Assembly: GCF_000307775.2 (NCBI RefSeq)
Contig: NZ_KK020676.1
Coordinates: forward strand, 2,177,471-2,238,560
DNA: 61,090 nt
Reading direction: 5' to 3'
Origin: Stutzerimonas stutzeri KOS6
Lineage (GTDB): Bacteria; Pseudomonadota; Gammaproteobacteria; Pseudomonadales; Pseudomonadaceae
Numbering within the stretch: position 1 is the stretch's first letter; every line of letters begins with the position of its first letter. The translations under genes were made by a program, and so were the position numbers. The notes under the pieces were generated by a model. That model worked only from the letters and a program-made list of their open reading frames with translations, made no database searches and was not told where the DNA came from. Shown here one piece after another: positions 46,477 through 56,981 of the stretch.

Positions 46477-46505
46477 AAAGAAAACGCCCCGAACCGGTCG
46501 GGGCG
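46476..46505 (-). terminator. Terminator between the second pqq-like operon and ppiD
   Basis: CGCCCCGA-ACCGG-TCGGGGCG, an 8-bp stem. On the minus strand it is followed by TTTTCTTTTC, so it ends ppiD transcription; it may also act weakly on the plus strand. Confidence 0.85.
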
Positions 46506-46571
46506 CTTGGTGCTCCATGCCATTACCAGAACGCATGCGCTTGAAGGCCCATGCGCGTCTGCCGGCGGCAA

Positions 46572-48428
46572 TCAGAATCGCTCGATTTCCGCCTCGGCTT
46601 GCAGCTTCTGGCGGAACGCCGCGAAGTCCTGCTGCCCCATGCGGGATGCAAGGAAACGCCGGTAGTTCAGCTTCTCTTCGTCGGTTAGCGCAGTCTCAGG
46701 CTCGTTGACGCCGTTGAGTCGAACTACAACGTAGTCACCGTTGCCAAGCGCCACTCCGGCATAGCTCGGCTTGTCCTGATCCGCAGGATGCGGCATGCGG
46801 AAGACCTCCTGCAACAGCGCAGGCGCAACACCTTCCTGGCTTCGCGTCGCAGCCTCGATCGCCTGCCATTGACCGTCCGCCTGTTGACCGTTGCGCAAAT
46901 CGGCCAGCAGACGCTCGCCCTCGCTGCGAGCACGCTCGGCGGCCAGGTTCTGCTGAAGCTGCTGGACGATATCGTCACGCACATCGGCAAGCGGAATGGC
47001 CGCGGGCTGAAGGTGCTCTTTCACGCGCAGCGCGATGGACGTGTCGGGATCGAGTTCGATGACGCTGCTGTTTGCCCCATCGACCAGGACCTCTTCGCTG
47101 AAGGCAGCTTGAATGACCTGGCGATTGGCAGCGATGCCGTCCCCACCGTCACGCCCGAAGGCTTCGGTAGCCTGCACCATCAGACCGAGGTCCTGGGCCG
47201 GCTGGCTCAGGTCCGCAGCTTCGAACGCAGCGTCTTCAAGCTGCTTGCTGGCTTCGACGAAACGCTGCTCGACCTGCTGTGCCTTGAGCTCGCGCACCAG
47301 CTCCGGCCGCATGTTCTCGAGCGGCGGGACTTCGGGCGACTGAACCCCCAGCAGCTTGATGATGTGCCAGCCGAATTCGGACTTTACCGGTGCCGAAACC
47401 TGTCCTTCGTTCAATGCATACAGCGCATCTTCGAAAGCCGGGTCATACACGCCCGGCCCGGCGAAGCCCAGATCGCCGCCCTCGTTGGCGGAGCCCGGAT
47501 CCTGCGAAACTTCCTTGGCGACAGCGGCGAACTCTTCACCCGCCTTCAGCCGCGCAGCTATTTCATCGATCTTGGCCTTGCCTTCGTCGTCACTCAACTC
47601 AGCGCCGGTTTCGATGAGAATGTGAGCGGCGCGACGCTGCTCGGCCAGGTTGGCGATCTGCTTCTGATACAGATCCTGCAGCTCCTCGTCCGAAACCTCG
47701 ACCTGATCGAAGAACGACTCTTTCTTCAACTCGACATATTCGACGATGACCTGCTCGGGCGTACGGAAACGCTCGGCGTTGGCGTCGTAGTATTCCTTGA
47801 TCTGCTCGTCACTGACATCGATCGTCTCGCGCTGCGCAGGCACGGTAAGCGTTGCGAAATCGCGCGTCTGCGTTTCCAGGCGAGCAAAACTCTCCACCTG
47901 CTGATCCGTCACGAAACCGGTCCCGGAAATGCCCGCTCGCAGTTGCCCGATCAGCATTTCCTGCTCGAGGAGCTGACGGAACTGAACGCGCGAATAGCCC
48001 ATCTGCTGCAGGACCTGGTCGAAACGCGCCGCATTGAAGGCGCCTTCGACCTGAAATTCGGGCGTCTGCAGTATCAGTTGGTCGAGCGCCTCGCGGGAGA
48101 AAGCGAAGTCAGCGTTTTTGGCGCCCTGCAGAAGCAGCATGCGCTCGATCAACGAACCCAGCGCTGCGTCGCGCAGAAGCCGATCGTCGAGCAGGGACGG
48201 ATCGAAGTCCCTGCCAAGCTGCTGGGCCAACTGGCGGCGCTGCATGTTCATCGCCTGATCGAGATCGTAACGGGAAATCTCCTCGCCATTGACCTCTGCC
48301 GCATTCTGGCTGTTGCTGGCAGCATTGAAGATGGCATCGAAGCCGGTTAGCGCAAGCAGCACCACGATGACGCCAATGATTGTTTTGGCTATCCAGCCTT
48401 GTGAATTGTCCCTGATGTTCTGAAGCAT
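46572..48428 (-). CDS. ppiD: PpiD-type periplasmic folding chaperone
   Basis: A 618-residue protein with one N-terminal membrane helix (AKTIIGVIVVLLALTGFDAIF, about residues 14-34), a SurA_N-like helical region, and a parvulin-type PPIase domain (RAAHILIETGAELSDDEGKA ... FGWHIIKLLGV). PpiD is an inner-membrane-anchored chaperone at the Sec translocon. The start MLQNIRDNSQGW (48428) is the family start. It lies just downstream of hupB as usual in Pseudomonas. Confidence 0.94.
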   Translation of the reverse strand: MLQNIRDNSQGWIAKTIIGVIVVLLALTGFDAIFNAASNSQNAAEVNGEEISRYDLDQAMNMQRRQLAQQLGRDFDPSLLDDRLLRDAALGSLIERMLLLQGAKNADFAFSREALDQLILQTPEFQVEGAFNAARFDQVLQQMGYSRVQFRQLLEQEMLIGQLRAGISGTGFVTDQQVESFARLETQTRDFATLTVPAQRETIDVSDEQIKEYYDANAERFRTPEQVIVEYVELKKESFFDQVEVSDEELQDLYQKQIANLAEQRRAAHILIETGAELSDDEGKAKIDEIAARLKAGEEFAAVAKEVSQDPGSANEGGDLGFAGPGVYDPAFEDALYALNEGQVSAPVKSEFGWHIIKLLGVQSPEVPPLENMRPELVRELKAQQVEQRFVEASKQLEDAAFEAADLSQPAQDLGLMVQATEAFGRDGGDGIAANRQVIQAAFSEEVLVDGANSSVIELDPDTSIALRVKEHLQPAAIPLADVRDDIVQQLQQNLAAERARSEGERLLADLRNGQQADGQWQAIEAATRSQEGVAPALLQEVFRMPHPADQDKPSYAGVALGNGDYVVVRLNGVNEPETALTDEEKLNYRRFLASRMGQQDFAAFRQKLQAEAEIERF

Positions 48429-48482
48429 GCGACCCCCAGGAGTCTGCGGCGCGACGGGATGCGCAACGCGTGGAAACCGGAT

Positions 48483-48511
48483 AAAAGAAAGGCGCATCCA
48501 GGGATGCGCCT
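48483..48511 (-). terminator. Intrinsic terminator downstream of hupB
   Basis: AGGCGCATCC / GGATGCGCCT with a 2-base AG loop; on the minus strand followed by TTCTTTTAT. Confidence 0.8.
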
Positions 48512-48627
48512 TCTCGGAGCTTGTGGAGCGTTGGGCTTATCCCCCAAGCCAGGTTGCAGCAGGCCTGGCCTGTTCTGCAACCGCCCCAAGCCAGAGCAGC
48601 GCAAGCTGACTGGCCGGGTAAAAACGC

Positions 48628-48900
48628 TTAGTTGACAGCGTCTTTCAGAGCCTTGCCAGCTTTGAAACCCGGGATCTTGGCGGCAGCGATGTTGATCGGC
48701 TTGCCAGTCTGCGGGTTGCGGCCAGTGCGCGCAGCGCGCTCCTTGACAGCGAAAGTACCGAAACCAACCAGTACCACGGAGTCGCCAGCCTTCAGGGCGC
48801 CGGTGACGGATTCGATTACTGCATCCAGCGCGCGGCCAGCAACAGCTTTTGGGATATCAGCAGATGCAGCGATGGCATCGATCAGTTCCGACTTGTTCAC
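48628..48900 (-). CDS. hupB: DNA-binding protein HU-beta
   Basis: A 90-residue [22 protein letters not shown], then [21 protein letters not shown] and [16 protein letters not shown] nucleoid protein that bends DNA non-specifically. Position between lon and ppiD is the conserved one. Confidence 0.97.
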   Translation of the reverse strand: MNKSELIDAIAASADIPKAVAGRALDAVIESVTGALKAGDSVVLVGFGTFAVKERAARTGRNPQTGKPINIAAAKIPGFKAGKALKDAVN

Positions 48901-49030
48901 TCTAAGTCCCCTTATTTCTGTTGAGTCGTATCTTTAATTTGCGGGTGTAGGCAAAGCGGTGCTAGACGGCTATGACACAAGAGGCCGATTAAACAAGGGC
49001 ACCTGAAATGTGTCAACGTGGCCTTCCAGA

Positions 49031-51427
49031 CTAATGCGTGCTGATTCGCTCCTTGGAATCAGACTCGCGCTTGTCATCCTTTGCAACAATCTCGGGAGCC
49101 GCATCGGGCAAGGGCTCCGGCGCGTATTGCAGCGCAATTTGCAGGACCTCGTCAATCCACTTGACCGGTTTAATCTGCAGGTCTCGCTTAATATTTTCAG
49201 GAATCTCTTTCAGATCACGCTGATTTTCTTCCGGGATGATCACCGTCTTGATCCCGCCGCGGTGAGCCGCAAGAAGTTTCTCCTTCAATCCACCAATGGC
49301 AAGGACTTGTCCGCGCAATGTAATTTCCCCGGTCATTGCGACATCGGCGCGCACCGGAATTTGAGTCAACGCGGAAACCAGCGCCGTGCACATGCCGATG
49401 CCCGCACTCGGTCCGTCCTTCGGTGTTGCGCCTTCCGGCACGTGGATATGGATGTCCTGCTTCTCATGGAAATCTACCGCTATTCCAAGGCTGGCAGCAC
49501 GGCTGCGAACGACCGTAAGCGCTGCGGTTATCGACTCTCCCATGACCTCGCCCAGCGAGCCGGTCTTGGTCAGACGCCCCTTGCCGGGCACCACGGCAGC
49601 CTCGATCGTCAGCAACTCACCACCAACCTGGGTCCATGCCAGCCCAGTCACCTGCCCTATCTGATCCTGCAACTCTGCGAGGCCATAGCGGAACTTGCGA
49701 ACGCCCAGGAAATGCTCCAGCGATTCGGCGTCCACGGTCACATGGAAGCGCTTTTCCGCCGCATGCTCCTTCACCACCTTGCGGCAGACCTTCGCCAGCT
49801 GGCGCTCCAGGCTGCGCACGCCCGCCTCACGAGTGTAGTAGCGAATGATGTCCCTGATTGCCGCTTCGTGGAAATCAAGCTCTGCCGTCTTGAGCCCGTT
49901 GGCCTGTATCTGTTTGGGTGCCAGGTAGCGCGTCGCGATGTTGACCTTTTCGTCCTCGGTGTAGCCGGGAAGCCTGATGACCTCCATGCGATCGAGCAAA
50001 GGCGCCGGGATGTTCATCGAGTTCGCAGTGCACAGGAACATGACATCCGACAGATCGTAATCGACTTCCAAATAGTGATCGTTGAAATTGTGATTCTGTT
50101 CCGGATCGAGCACCTCGAGCAGCGCCGAAGCGGGATCACCGCGCATGTCGCTACCCATCTTGTCGATCTCGTCGAGCAGGAACAACGGATTACGAACCCC
50201 GACCTTGGTCATTTTCTGGATCAAACGACCCGGCATGGAGCCGATGTAGGTGCGCCGGTGGCCACGAATCTCGGCTTCATCGCGCACGCCCCCCAGTGCC
50301 ATGCGGACGAACTTGCGATTGGTCGAACGAGCGATGGACTCGGCAAGAGAAGTCTTGCCTACACCGGGCGGACCGACCAGGCAGAGCACCGGCCCCTTGA
50401 GCTTCTTGACCCGCTTCTGTACCGCCAGATACTCGAGGATGCGATCCTTGACCTCCTCCAGGCCATAATGGTCGGCGTCGAGCACTTCCTCGGCCTTGGC
50501 CAGATCCAGGCGCACCTTACTCGCAGCCTTCCACGGCACGTTTACCAGCCAGTCGATATAGGTACGAACCACCGTGGCCTCAGCCGACATTGGTGACATC
50601 TGCTTGAGCTTGTTGAGCTCAGCCTGAGCCTTGGCATAGGCATCCTTGCTCAGACCGGCATTCTCGATGCGCTTTTTGAGGTCATCGATCTCGTTGTGCC
50701 CTTCGTCGATATCGCCGAGTTCTTTCTGGATGGCCTTCATTTGCTCATTCAGGTAGTACTCGCGCTGGCTGCGCTCCATCTGCTTCTTCACGCGCCCGCG
50801 GATGCGCTTCTCGACCTGTAGCAGGTCGATTTCGGCGTCCAACAAGGCCAGGACGTGCTCAACACGGGCAGGCAGCTCGGTTATCTCAAGGATTTCCTGC
50901 TTCTGCTCGATCTTCAGGGCCATGTGCGCCGCCATGGTGTCGACCAGACGAGCGGGCTCGTCGATGCTGCTCAGGGACGACAGCACTTCAGCCGGAACCT
51001 TCTTGCCCAACTGCACATATTGCTCGAACTGGCTAAGCAGGCTGCGAGTGAACACCTCGGATTCCCGCGAATCGACCTCTGCCTCTTCGATCAGCGCAAC
51101 TTCTGCACGGCAGTGGCCGTCGTCCTCGATAAATCGCTCGATCACGCCACGCTGCTCGCCCTCCACCAGCACCTTGACCGTTCCGTCAGGCAACTTCAAA
51201 AGCTGCAGCACCGTGGCCACCGTACCGACGCGGTACAACGCATCTTCGACCGGATCGTCATCAGCCGGATTCTTCTGAGCCAGCAACAGGATCTGCTTGT
51301 CGCCAGACATGGCCGACTCGAGGGCCTCGATCGATTTCTCACGGCCAACGAAAAGCGGTATCACCATGTGCGGGTAGACCACCACATCGCGCAGCGGCAA
51401 AAGGGGCAATTCGATGGTTGTCTTCAT
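49031..51427 (-). CDS. lon: ATP-dependent protease Lon
   Basis: A 798-residue Lon. N-terminal substrate domain ([20 protein letters not shown]), coiled coil, AAA+ module with Walker [17 protein letters not shown] and Walker [13 protein letters not shown], and C-terminal Ser-Lys protease with [17 protein letters not shown] (Ser) and the Lys in [16 protein letters not shown]. The start MKTTIELP (51427) is the family start; the longer frame to 51559 is not conserved. It degrades misfolded and regulatory proteins and is likely heat-regulated. Confidence 0.97.
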   Translation of the reverse strand: MKTTIELPLLPLRDVVVYPHMVIPLFVGREKSIEALESAMSGDKQILLLAQKNPADDDPVEDALYRVGTVATVLQLLKLPDGTVKVLVEGEQRGVIERFIEDDGHCRAEVALIEEAEVDSRESEVFTRSLLSQFEQYVQLGKKVPAEVLSSLSSIDEPARLVDTMAAHMALKIEQKQEILEITELPARVEHVLALLDAEIDLLQVEKRIRGRVKKQMERSQREYYLNEQMKAIQKELGDIDEGHNEIDDLKKRIENAGLSKDAYAKAQAELNKLKQMSPMSAEATVVRTYIDWLVNVPWKAASKVRLDLAKAEEVLDADHYGLEEVKDRILEYLAVQKRVKKLKGPVLCLVGPPGVGKTSLAESIARSTNRKFVRMALGGVRDEAEIRGHRRTYIGSMPGRLIQKMTKVGVRNPLFLLDEIDKMGSDMRGDPASALLEVLDPEQNHNFNDHYLEVDYDLSDVMFLCTANSMNIPAPLLDRMEVIRLPGYTEDEKVNIATRYLAPKQIQANGLKTAELDFHEAAIRDIIRYYTREAGVRSLERQLAKVCRKVVKEHAAEKRFHVTVDAESLEHFLGVRKFRYGLAELQDQIGQVTGLAWTQVGGELLTIEAAVVPGKGRLTKTGSLGEVMGESITAALTVVRSRAASLGIAVDFHEKQDIHIHVPEGATPKDGPSAGIGMCTALVSALTQIPVRADVAMTGEITLRGQVLAIGGLKEKLLAAHRGGIKTVIIPEENQRDLKEIPENIKRDLQIKPVKWIDEVLQIALQYAPEPLPDAAPEIVAKDDKRESDSKERISTH

Positions 51428-51532
51428 AAATTCAGCTCTACGACGGCCATACGGCGGTAAACGGACGGGGCAACACCCTTTCAGCAAAGATGAGGGCGTG
51501 CATCGCAAAAAACAAGGCGACGTACAAATGCA

Positions 51533-51552
51533 AAGGGGCCCGCAGGCCCCTT
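51533..51552 (-). terminator. Terminator between clpX and lon
   Basis: AAGGGGCC-CGCA-GGCCCCTT stem, minus strand followed by TGCATTTG. Weak T-run, so moderate. Confidence 0.65.
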
Positions 51553-51559
51553 CCTTCAA

Positions 51560-52840
51560 TCAAACCTCAGGCGCAGCCTTAGCTGGCGGCTCGCTGTTCT
51601 CGTAAATCAGTAATGGCTGGGATGTGCCTTCGATCACGCTTTCATCGATGACCACCTTGCTGACATCCTTCTGCGAAGGAATCTCATACATGGTATCCAG
51701 CAATACGCCTTCAAGAATCGAGCGCAGGCCCCGCGCACCGGTCTTTCGCTCAAGTGCACGATGGGCCACGGCCTTCAGTGCATCCGAACGGAATTCGAGA
51801 TCCACACCTTCGAGTTCGAACAGCTTCGCGTACTGCTTGGTCAGCGCATTCTTCGGCTCGGTGAGAATCTGGATCAGCGCGGCCTCGTCGAGTTCATCGA
51901 GCGTGGCGATAACCGGCAGACGGCCAACGAATTCCGGAATAAGACCGAACTTGACCAGATCATCAGGCTCTACGGCACGCAGCGCTTCACCAATCTTCTT
52001 GCCTGGGTCCTTGCTGCGAACCTCGGCATTGAAGCCGATACCGCCCCGGGTCGAACGCCCCTGAATCACCTTTTCCAGGCCGGCGAAAGCTCCACCACAG
52101 ATGAACAGGATATTGCGCGTATCGACCTGCAGGAATTCCTGCTGCGGGTGCTTGCGCCCGCCCTGCGGTGGCACGGACGCAACGGTACCTTCGATCAGCT
52201 TGAGCAGCGCCTGCTGCACGCCTTCGCCCGAAACATCGCGGGTGATCGACGGATTGTCGGACTTGCGTGAGATCTTGTCGATTTCATCGATATAGACGAT
52301 GCCCATCTGGGCCTTTTCTACATCGTAATCGCACTTCTGCAGCAGCTTCTGAATGATGTTCTCGACATCCTCACCCACGTAACCCGCTTCGGTGAGCGTG
52401 GTGGCATCGGCGATGGTGAACGGAACATTGAGCAGGCGAGCCAGCGTTTCGGCCAGCAGCGTCTTACCTGAACCGGTGGGACCGATCAGCAGAATGTTGC
52501 TCTTGCCCAGCTCGACTTCTTCTTTCTTGTCGCGCTGGTTCAGACGCTTGTAATGGTTGTAAACAGCCACTGCCAGGATCTTCTTCGCGCGCTCCTGACC
52601 AATGACGTACTGGTCGAGAATGCCGCTGATCTCCTTGGGCGCAGGCAGTTTGTGCGCACTGCTCTCGGCCTGCGCTTCCTGCACCTCCTCGCGGATGATG
52701 TCGTTGCACAGGTCGACGCACTCGTCGCAGATGAAAACGGAGGGCCCGGCGATCAACTTGCGTACTTCATGCTGGCTTTTGCCGCAAAAAGAGCAATAGA
52801 GCAGTTTGCCGGAATCCTCGCCGTTGCGGGTGTCAGTCAT
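51560..52840 (-). CDS. clpX: ATP-dependent Clp protease ATP-binding subunit ClpX
   Basis: A 426-residue unfoldase. N-terminal C4 zinc domain ([19 protein letters not shown] ... [12 protein letters not shown]), AAA+ Walker [17 protein letters not shown], Walker [13 protein letters not shown] and the pore loop/IGF-type docking region for ClpP. It feeds unfolded substrates into ClpP. The start MTDTRNGED at 52840 was chosen over the longer frame. It follows clpP by about 100 bp. Confidence 0.97.
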   Translation of the reverse strand: MTDTRNGEDSGKLLYCSFCGKSQHEVRKLIAGPSVFICDECVDLCNDIIREEVQEAQAESSAHKLPAPKEISGILDQYVIGQERAKKILAVAVYNHYKRLNQRDKKEEVELGKSNILLIGPTGSGKTLLAETLARLLNVPFTIADATTLTEAGYVGEDVENIIQKLLQKCDYDVEKAQMGIVYIDEIDKISRKSDNPSITRDVSGEGVQQALLKLIEGTVASVPPQGGRKHPQQEFLQVDTRNILFICGGAFAGLEKVIQGRSTRGGIGFNAEVRSKDPGKKIGEALRAVEPDDLVKFGLIPEFVGRLPVIATLDELDEAALIQILTEPKNALTKQYAKLFELEGVDLEFRSDALKAVAHRALERKTGARGLRSILEGVLLDTMYEIPSQKDVSKVVIDESVIEGTSQPLLIYENSEPPAKAAPEV

Positions 52841-52937
52841 TCGATCGATCCAATCGGGAAGGCTTGAAACACAAGATGAAGGCAATCGTGGGCTTTTTCA
52901 AGCCCACGCAGCAGCCGGATATCGCAGGCTGCGAAGA

Positions 52938-53576
52938 TCAGGCCGTCAGTTGACGCTGAGTCAGAACCTGGTCGATCAGCCCGTACTTGACGGCCTCATC
53001 GCCACTCATGAAGTTGTCGCGGTCGGTGTCGCGAGCGATCACATCCATCGGCTGGCCGGTGTGATGAGCCAGCACCTTGTTCAGGCGCTCGCGAATGGTG
53101 AGTATCTCGCGCGCGTGAATCTCGATGTCCGAAGCCTGACCCTGGAACCCTCCCAGCGGCTGGTGGATCATCATCCGCGAGTGTGGCAAGCAGTAACGCT
53201 TGCCAGCTGCACCGCCGGCCAGCAGCAAAGCCCCCATGGAGCAGGCCTGACCGATGCAGATTGTCGACACGTCCGGCTTGATGAACTGCATGGTGTCGTA
53301 GATCGACATACCGGCTGTCACCGAGCCACCTGGGGAGTTGATGTAGAGATGGATGTCCTTCTCGGGGTTCTCCGCCTCTAGGAACAGCATCTGCGCGACG
53401 ATCAGGTTGGCCATGTAGTCTTCGACCTGGCCAACCATGAAGATCACCCGCTCCTTCAGGAGACGGGAATAGATGTCATAGGCGCGCTCACCGCGTGCGG
53501 ATTGCTCGATCACCATCGGGACCAGGCCGCCGGCGGCCTGAATGTCCGGAGCTTGCATAAAAGGATTGCGGGACAT
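52938..53576 (-). CDS. clpP: ATP-dependent Clp protease proteolytic subunit
   Basis: A 212-residue serine peptidase. The nucleophile Ser is in [15 protein letters not shown] and His in [18 protein letters not shown]-like region and [17 protein letters not shown] are typical. It forms the proteolytic barrel used by ClpX. It lies between tig and clpX in the canonical tig-clpP-clpX-lon order. Confidence 0.97.
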   Translation of the reverse strand: MSRNPFMQAPDIQAAGGLVPMVIEQSARGERAYDIYSRLLKERVIFMVGQVEDYMANLIVAQMLFLEAENPEKDIHLYINSPGGSVTAGMSIYDTMQFIKPDVSTICIGQACSMGALLLAGGAAGKRYCLPHSRMMIHQPLGGFQGQASDIEIHAREILTIRERLNKVLAHHTGQPMDVIARDTDRDNFMSGDEAVKYGLIDQVLTQRQLTA

Positions 53577-53603
53577 GTTCCAACGATACTCCCTATGTCA
53601 TGC

Positions 53604-53639
53604 CTAAAAGACATAAGCCAGCACGAGGCTGGCTTATGT
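53604..53639 (-). terminator. Terminator between tig and clpP
   Basis: ACATAAGCCAGC / GCTGGCTTATGT, a 12-bp perfect stem with loop ACGAG; minus strand then CTTTTAG. It terminates tig and may be a partial read-through point to clpP. Confidence 0.8.
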
Positions 53640-53664
53640 TTGTGCACTCGGTTATGTGAAGAAG

Positions 53665-54975
53665 TCAGGCTGCTTGCGGGGCTTCCGCAGGCTTGACAGC
53701 TTCTTCGTAGGAAACCGACTTGTCGGTCACTTTGGCCTGCTGCAGGACAGTATCTACAACTTGCTCTTCGAGCACAACCGAACGGACTTCGTTCAACTGC
53801 TCGGCGTTCTTGTAGTACCAGGCGACGACCTGCTCCGGCTCCTGATAGGCCGAAGCCATTTCCTCGATCAGCTCGCGAACGCGTGCCTCATCGGGCTTCA
53901 ATTCCTTCTGCTTGACGACTTCAGCGACGAGCAGGCCCAAGACTACACGGCGCTTGGCCTGCTCCTGGAACAGCTCGGCCGGCAGTTGGTCGGGCTTGAT
54001 GTTGCCGCCGAACTGCTGGACAGCCTGAGCGCGCAGTCGGTTGACTTCGCTATCGATCAGCGCCTTGGGCACTTCGATTGGATTGCCGGCGACGAGTCCT
54101 TCCATGACCTGGTTCTTCACCTTGGTCTTGATGGCCTGGCGCAGCTCGCGCTCCATGTTCTTCTTCACTTCGGCACGGAAGCCTGCGAGACCGCCTTCCT
54201 GGACACCGAACTGTGCGAAGAACTCATCATTGAGTTCCGGCAATTGCGGAGCAGCAATGCTGTTGACGGTGACGGTGAACTCAGCGGTCTTGCCGGCCAG
54301 ATCGAGGTTCTGGTAGTCCTCGGGGAAGGTCGGGTTGATGACGCGCTCTTCGCCAGCCGTGGCGCCAACCAGAGCATCTTCGAACCCGGGGATCATACGA
54401 CCCGAGCCGAGCACCAGCTGAGTGCCTTTGGCCGAACCACCGGCGAAGGCTTCACCGTCGATCTTGCCGACGAAGTCGATGTTCAGCTGGTCGCCATTCT
54501 CGGCAGCGCGCTCGACGTTCTCGAAGCGGGTGTTCTGCTTACGCAGGATGTCCAGCATGTTGTCGACGTCGGTATCAGCCACTTCAGCCTGAAGACGCTC
54601 GATCTCGATGGCGTCGAAACCGGCAACTTCGAACTCGGGGAATACTTCGAAGGTGGCAACGTATTCGAGATCCTTGCCCTTCTCGAACACTTTCGGCTCC
54701 ACCGAAGGAGCGCCAGCCGGATTCAGCTTTTCCGCAACGACGGCCTCATAGAAGGTCGACTGGATAAGGTCGCCCAGCGCTTCCTGGCGAGCGGCTTCTT
54801 CGTAACGCTGACGGATTACGCTCATCGGCACTTTGCCGGGGCGGAAGCCAGGAATCTTTGCACGGCTGGCGGTCTGTTGCAGACGCTTGTTGACTTCGGT
54901 CTCGATGCGCTCGACCGGCACGCCGATGGTCATGCGGCGCTCAAGAGCGGAGGTGCTTTCAACAGAAACTTGCAT
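53665..54975 (-). CDS. tig: Trigger factor
   Basis: A 436-residue ribosome-associated chaperone. The N-terminal ribosome-binding region has [20 protein letters not shown] (the GFRxGKxP signature), the middle FKBP-like PPIase domain contains [21 protein letters not shown], and the C-terminal helical domain follows. The start [15 protein letters not shown] (54975) is the family start. It folds nascent chains at the ribosome exit. Confidence 0.97.
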   Translation of the reverse strand: MQVSVESTSALERRMTIGVPVERIETEVNKRLQQTASRAKIPGFRPGKVPMSVIRQRYEEAARQEALGDLIQSTFYEAVVAEKLNPAGAPSVEPKVFEKGKDLEYVATFEVFPEFEVAGFDAIEIERLQAEVADTDVDNMLDILRKQNTRFENVERAAENGDQLNIDFVGKIDGEAFAGGSAKGTQLVLGSGRMIPGFEDALVGATAGEERVINPTFPEDYQNLDLAGKTAEFTVTVNSIAAPQLPELNDEFFAQFGVQEGGLAGFRAEVKKNMERELRQAIKTKVKNQVMEGLVAGNPIEVPKALIDSEVNRLRAQAVQQFGGNIKPDQLPAELFQEQAKRRVVLGLLVAEVVKQKELKPDEARVRELIEEMASAYQEPEQVVAWYYKNAEQLNEVRSVVLEEQVVDTVLQQAKVTDKSVSYEEAVKPAEAPQAA

Positions 54976-55260
54976 GGATTTTCCTCGTTGCACAGACATA
55001 AGCCGGGCGTTCCGGCCCCAGAATGGGCAAGCATTCTAGTGGCTCGGCTAACATAAGTCACCCTGCCTGTCACACTGACTGAAAAGGCACGCGATCCATG
55101 GCGCCCGCTGGATTGACTGTGTACCGATACCACGGCTCAAGCATGGAAATTCGCAGAATCACCCAAGCCCCCTGATCCGCAACCGCCTCCGCTCCTACCC
55201 CGTACGCTGCACCGGTCGGCTAGGCGCTGCCGGCGTCCGCTATAGCGAAAACACCTGGCT

Positions 55261-56022
55261 TCAGCCCCGAAAGAACAGCACGGTCATGATCGAACCGGTC
55301 ACGATCACGACCGCGCGCACCAGGGACGGAGGCAAGCGCCGACCTACGCGCGCCATGACGTATCCGCCAGCAGTGGCTGCCAGCATCATGACCAGGGCTT
55401 CCTTCCACAGGATGGCACCTCCGAACGCATATACCGACACAGCGATCGCGGTCAGGACCGACGAGACCAGATTCTTGAGCCCCTGCATCGAATTGATGTT
55501 GCTGTGGCCAAGCAGACTGAATGCCGCAAGCAGGACGATGCCCAGTCCACCGTTGAAATATCCTCCGTAAACGCTCACCGCGGCTAATGTACAACCCTGC
55601 ATCAATGCGCCGGCTTCGCCGGAGGACGCAGTGCGCGTGAACGTGCGCAGCAGCCATGGCCCGAACGCGAACAGCAGGGTCGCGACCAGCAGTAGCCATG
55701 GGACAAGGGTGCGAAACAGCTCATCTGGCGTCGTTAGCAGGAGCGCCGCGCCAACGGCACCACCGCCCAGGCTGATGACGACAAGTGCAGTCATCGTCAG
55801 CGTCGCGGGCGGCTTAATATCCTCCCGATACCCCCACGTACTGGCGAAATAGCCGGGCAAAAGCGCAAGTGTGCCAGAGGCGTTGGCGGCTATGGCTGGC
55901 ACCCCGGCATACACCAGTGCGGGAAATGTGAAAAAGCTACCGCCGCCGGCAATGGCGTTCAAACCGCCGCCAAGGAATGCGGCGACAAGCAAAATCGCCC
56001 AGGTGCCGATCGAATGTTCCAT
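55261..56022 (-). CDS. TauE/SafE-family sulfite/anion exporter-like permease
   Basis: A 253-residue permease with about seven or eight helices. ILLVAAFLGGGLNAIAGGGSFFTFPALVY and the second half-repeat GYFNGGLGIVLLAAFSLLG show the two-fold TauE/SafE architecture (GG-x-NAxAGGGG motif). It exports a sulfur-containing or carboxylate anion, substrate unknown. It follows the GntR regulator gene by five bases on the same strand, so the regulator probably controls it. Confidence 0.86.
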   Translation of the reverse strand: MEHSIGTWAILLVAAFLGGGLNAIAGGGSFFTFPALVYAGVPAIAANASGTLALLPGYFASTWGYREDIKPPATLTMTALVVISLGGGAVGAALLLTTPDELFRTLVPWLLLVATLLFAFGPWLLRTFTRTASSGEAGALMQGCTLAAVSVYGGYFNGGLGIVLLAAFSLLGHSNINSMQGLKNLVSSVLTAIAVSVYAFGGAILWKEALVMMLAATAGGYVMARVGRRLPPSLVRAVVIVTGSIMTVLFFRG

Positions 56023-56027
56023 GGCGC

Positions 56028-56747
56028 TTAATTCTCCTGTTCGTTCGATGTTCGAGAGTCTTGTTCAAGAGCCTTGGCAAGGGATTCCAAGGATGGGCTC
56101 AGCAACTCACTGGCCGCCAGGGCAGCCTGCTCTGGAGAGCGGCAGAGAATGGCATCGTAGACGGCCGCGTGCGCCTGGTAAGTCGGCTCGGGAAGCTGTT
56201 GCTCACACTCTGTTTTGGCAATGGTGTTCTGCAGGCCAGCCCAGAAGAATTGATACATTTCCACAAGCGCGGAGTTGTGGCTGGCCCTGACGATGTTGAG
56301 ATGAAACCGCGCGTCTCGCTCGACGAAGTCTTCAAGAGAGGCTTCATCGCACCAACTTCCCCGCGCAGCGAGCGCCTCGTGTATCGCTCGCAAGTCTTCT
56401 TCGGTACGGCGCGACGCAGCAAGACGTGCCGCTTCTACTTCCAGTGCGCGGCGAACCTCAAGCTGATCGTGCAGCGCGGCATGATCCAGGCGCTCCAGTA
56501 ATCCTGCCGGATCACGAATGGAACGGACGAATGTCCCAGCCCCCTGCCGCACTTCCAGAACACCGGTATGGACCAACGCCCGAACCGCTTCGCGAATCGT
56601 ATTGCGGCCGACCCCAAGCGAGGTGCTCAGTTGGCCCTCAGTAGGTATTCGCGCACCGCATGGCCACGCGCCGGCGACAATCTGTGAACGGAGTTGTTCA
56701 ATCACCCGCTCCACCAGCGAGGAGCGAGCTGTCCGTCCTAGCGACAT
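56028..56747 (-). CDS. GntR/FadR-family transcriptional regulator (FCD domain)
   Basis: A 239-residue regulator. The N-terminal winged helix has IVAGAWPCGARIPTEGQLSTSLGVGRNTIREAVRAL, and the C-terminal FCD effector domain contains RALEVEAARLAASRR, ERDARFHLNIVRASHN and YQAHAAVYDAI with the metal-binding Asp/His pattern. FCD domains bind organic acids. The gene is followed by the TauE/SafE permease, and a perfect inverted repeat lies just upstream of its start, consistent with autoregulation. Confidence 0.9.
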   Translation of the reverse strand: MSLGRTARSSLVERVIEQLRSQIVAGAWPCGARIPTEGQLSTSLGVGRNTIREAVRALVHTGVLEVRQGAGTFVRSIRDPAGLLERLDHAALHDQLEVRRALEVEAARLAASRRTEEDLRAIHEALAARGSWCDEASLEDFVERDARFHLNIVRASHNSALVEMYQFFWAGLQNTIAKTECEQQLPEPTYQAHAAVYDAILCRSPEQAALAASELLSPSLESLAKALEQDSRTSNEQEN

Positions 56748-56760
56748 AGGTAGGCCTCCA

Positions 56761-56793
56761 AATTCATCCTATGTTTGGATCATAGGATGAATT
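56761..56793. promoter_or_regulatory. 13-bp inverted repeat operator upstream of the GntR gene
   Basis: AATTCATCCTATG (56761-56773) and CATAGGATGAATT (56781-56793) are perfect inverted repeats separated by 7 bases, starting 14 bp upstream of the regulator start. The centre lies where an FCD-type regulator would bind to control its own operon. Confidence 0.7.
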
Positions 56794-56981
56794 ATCGGAT
56801 GCAGGCAAATCACGGGGGCATCCCACCCTCTCGCTTGCACAGCAAACCTCAGCGAGCAGAATCAGACCGAAGCAGTCAGAGGCAGATCAGCCTCTGCATG
56901 GCGTGATGACTTGCGTCCGGACCGATGTCCCGCCAGTAACCCGGTGAATGGAGAGTCGCCAGTATCAGGTGAAGGCGCCGG

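Noticed and set aside
49010..50596. 528-codon plus-strand frame opposite lon
   Set aside because: Antisense of an unmistakable lon gene; no domain.
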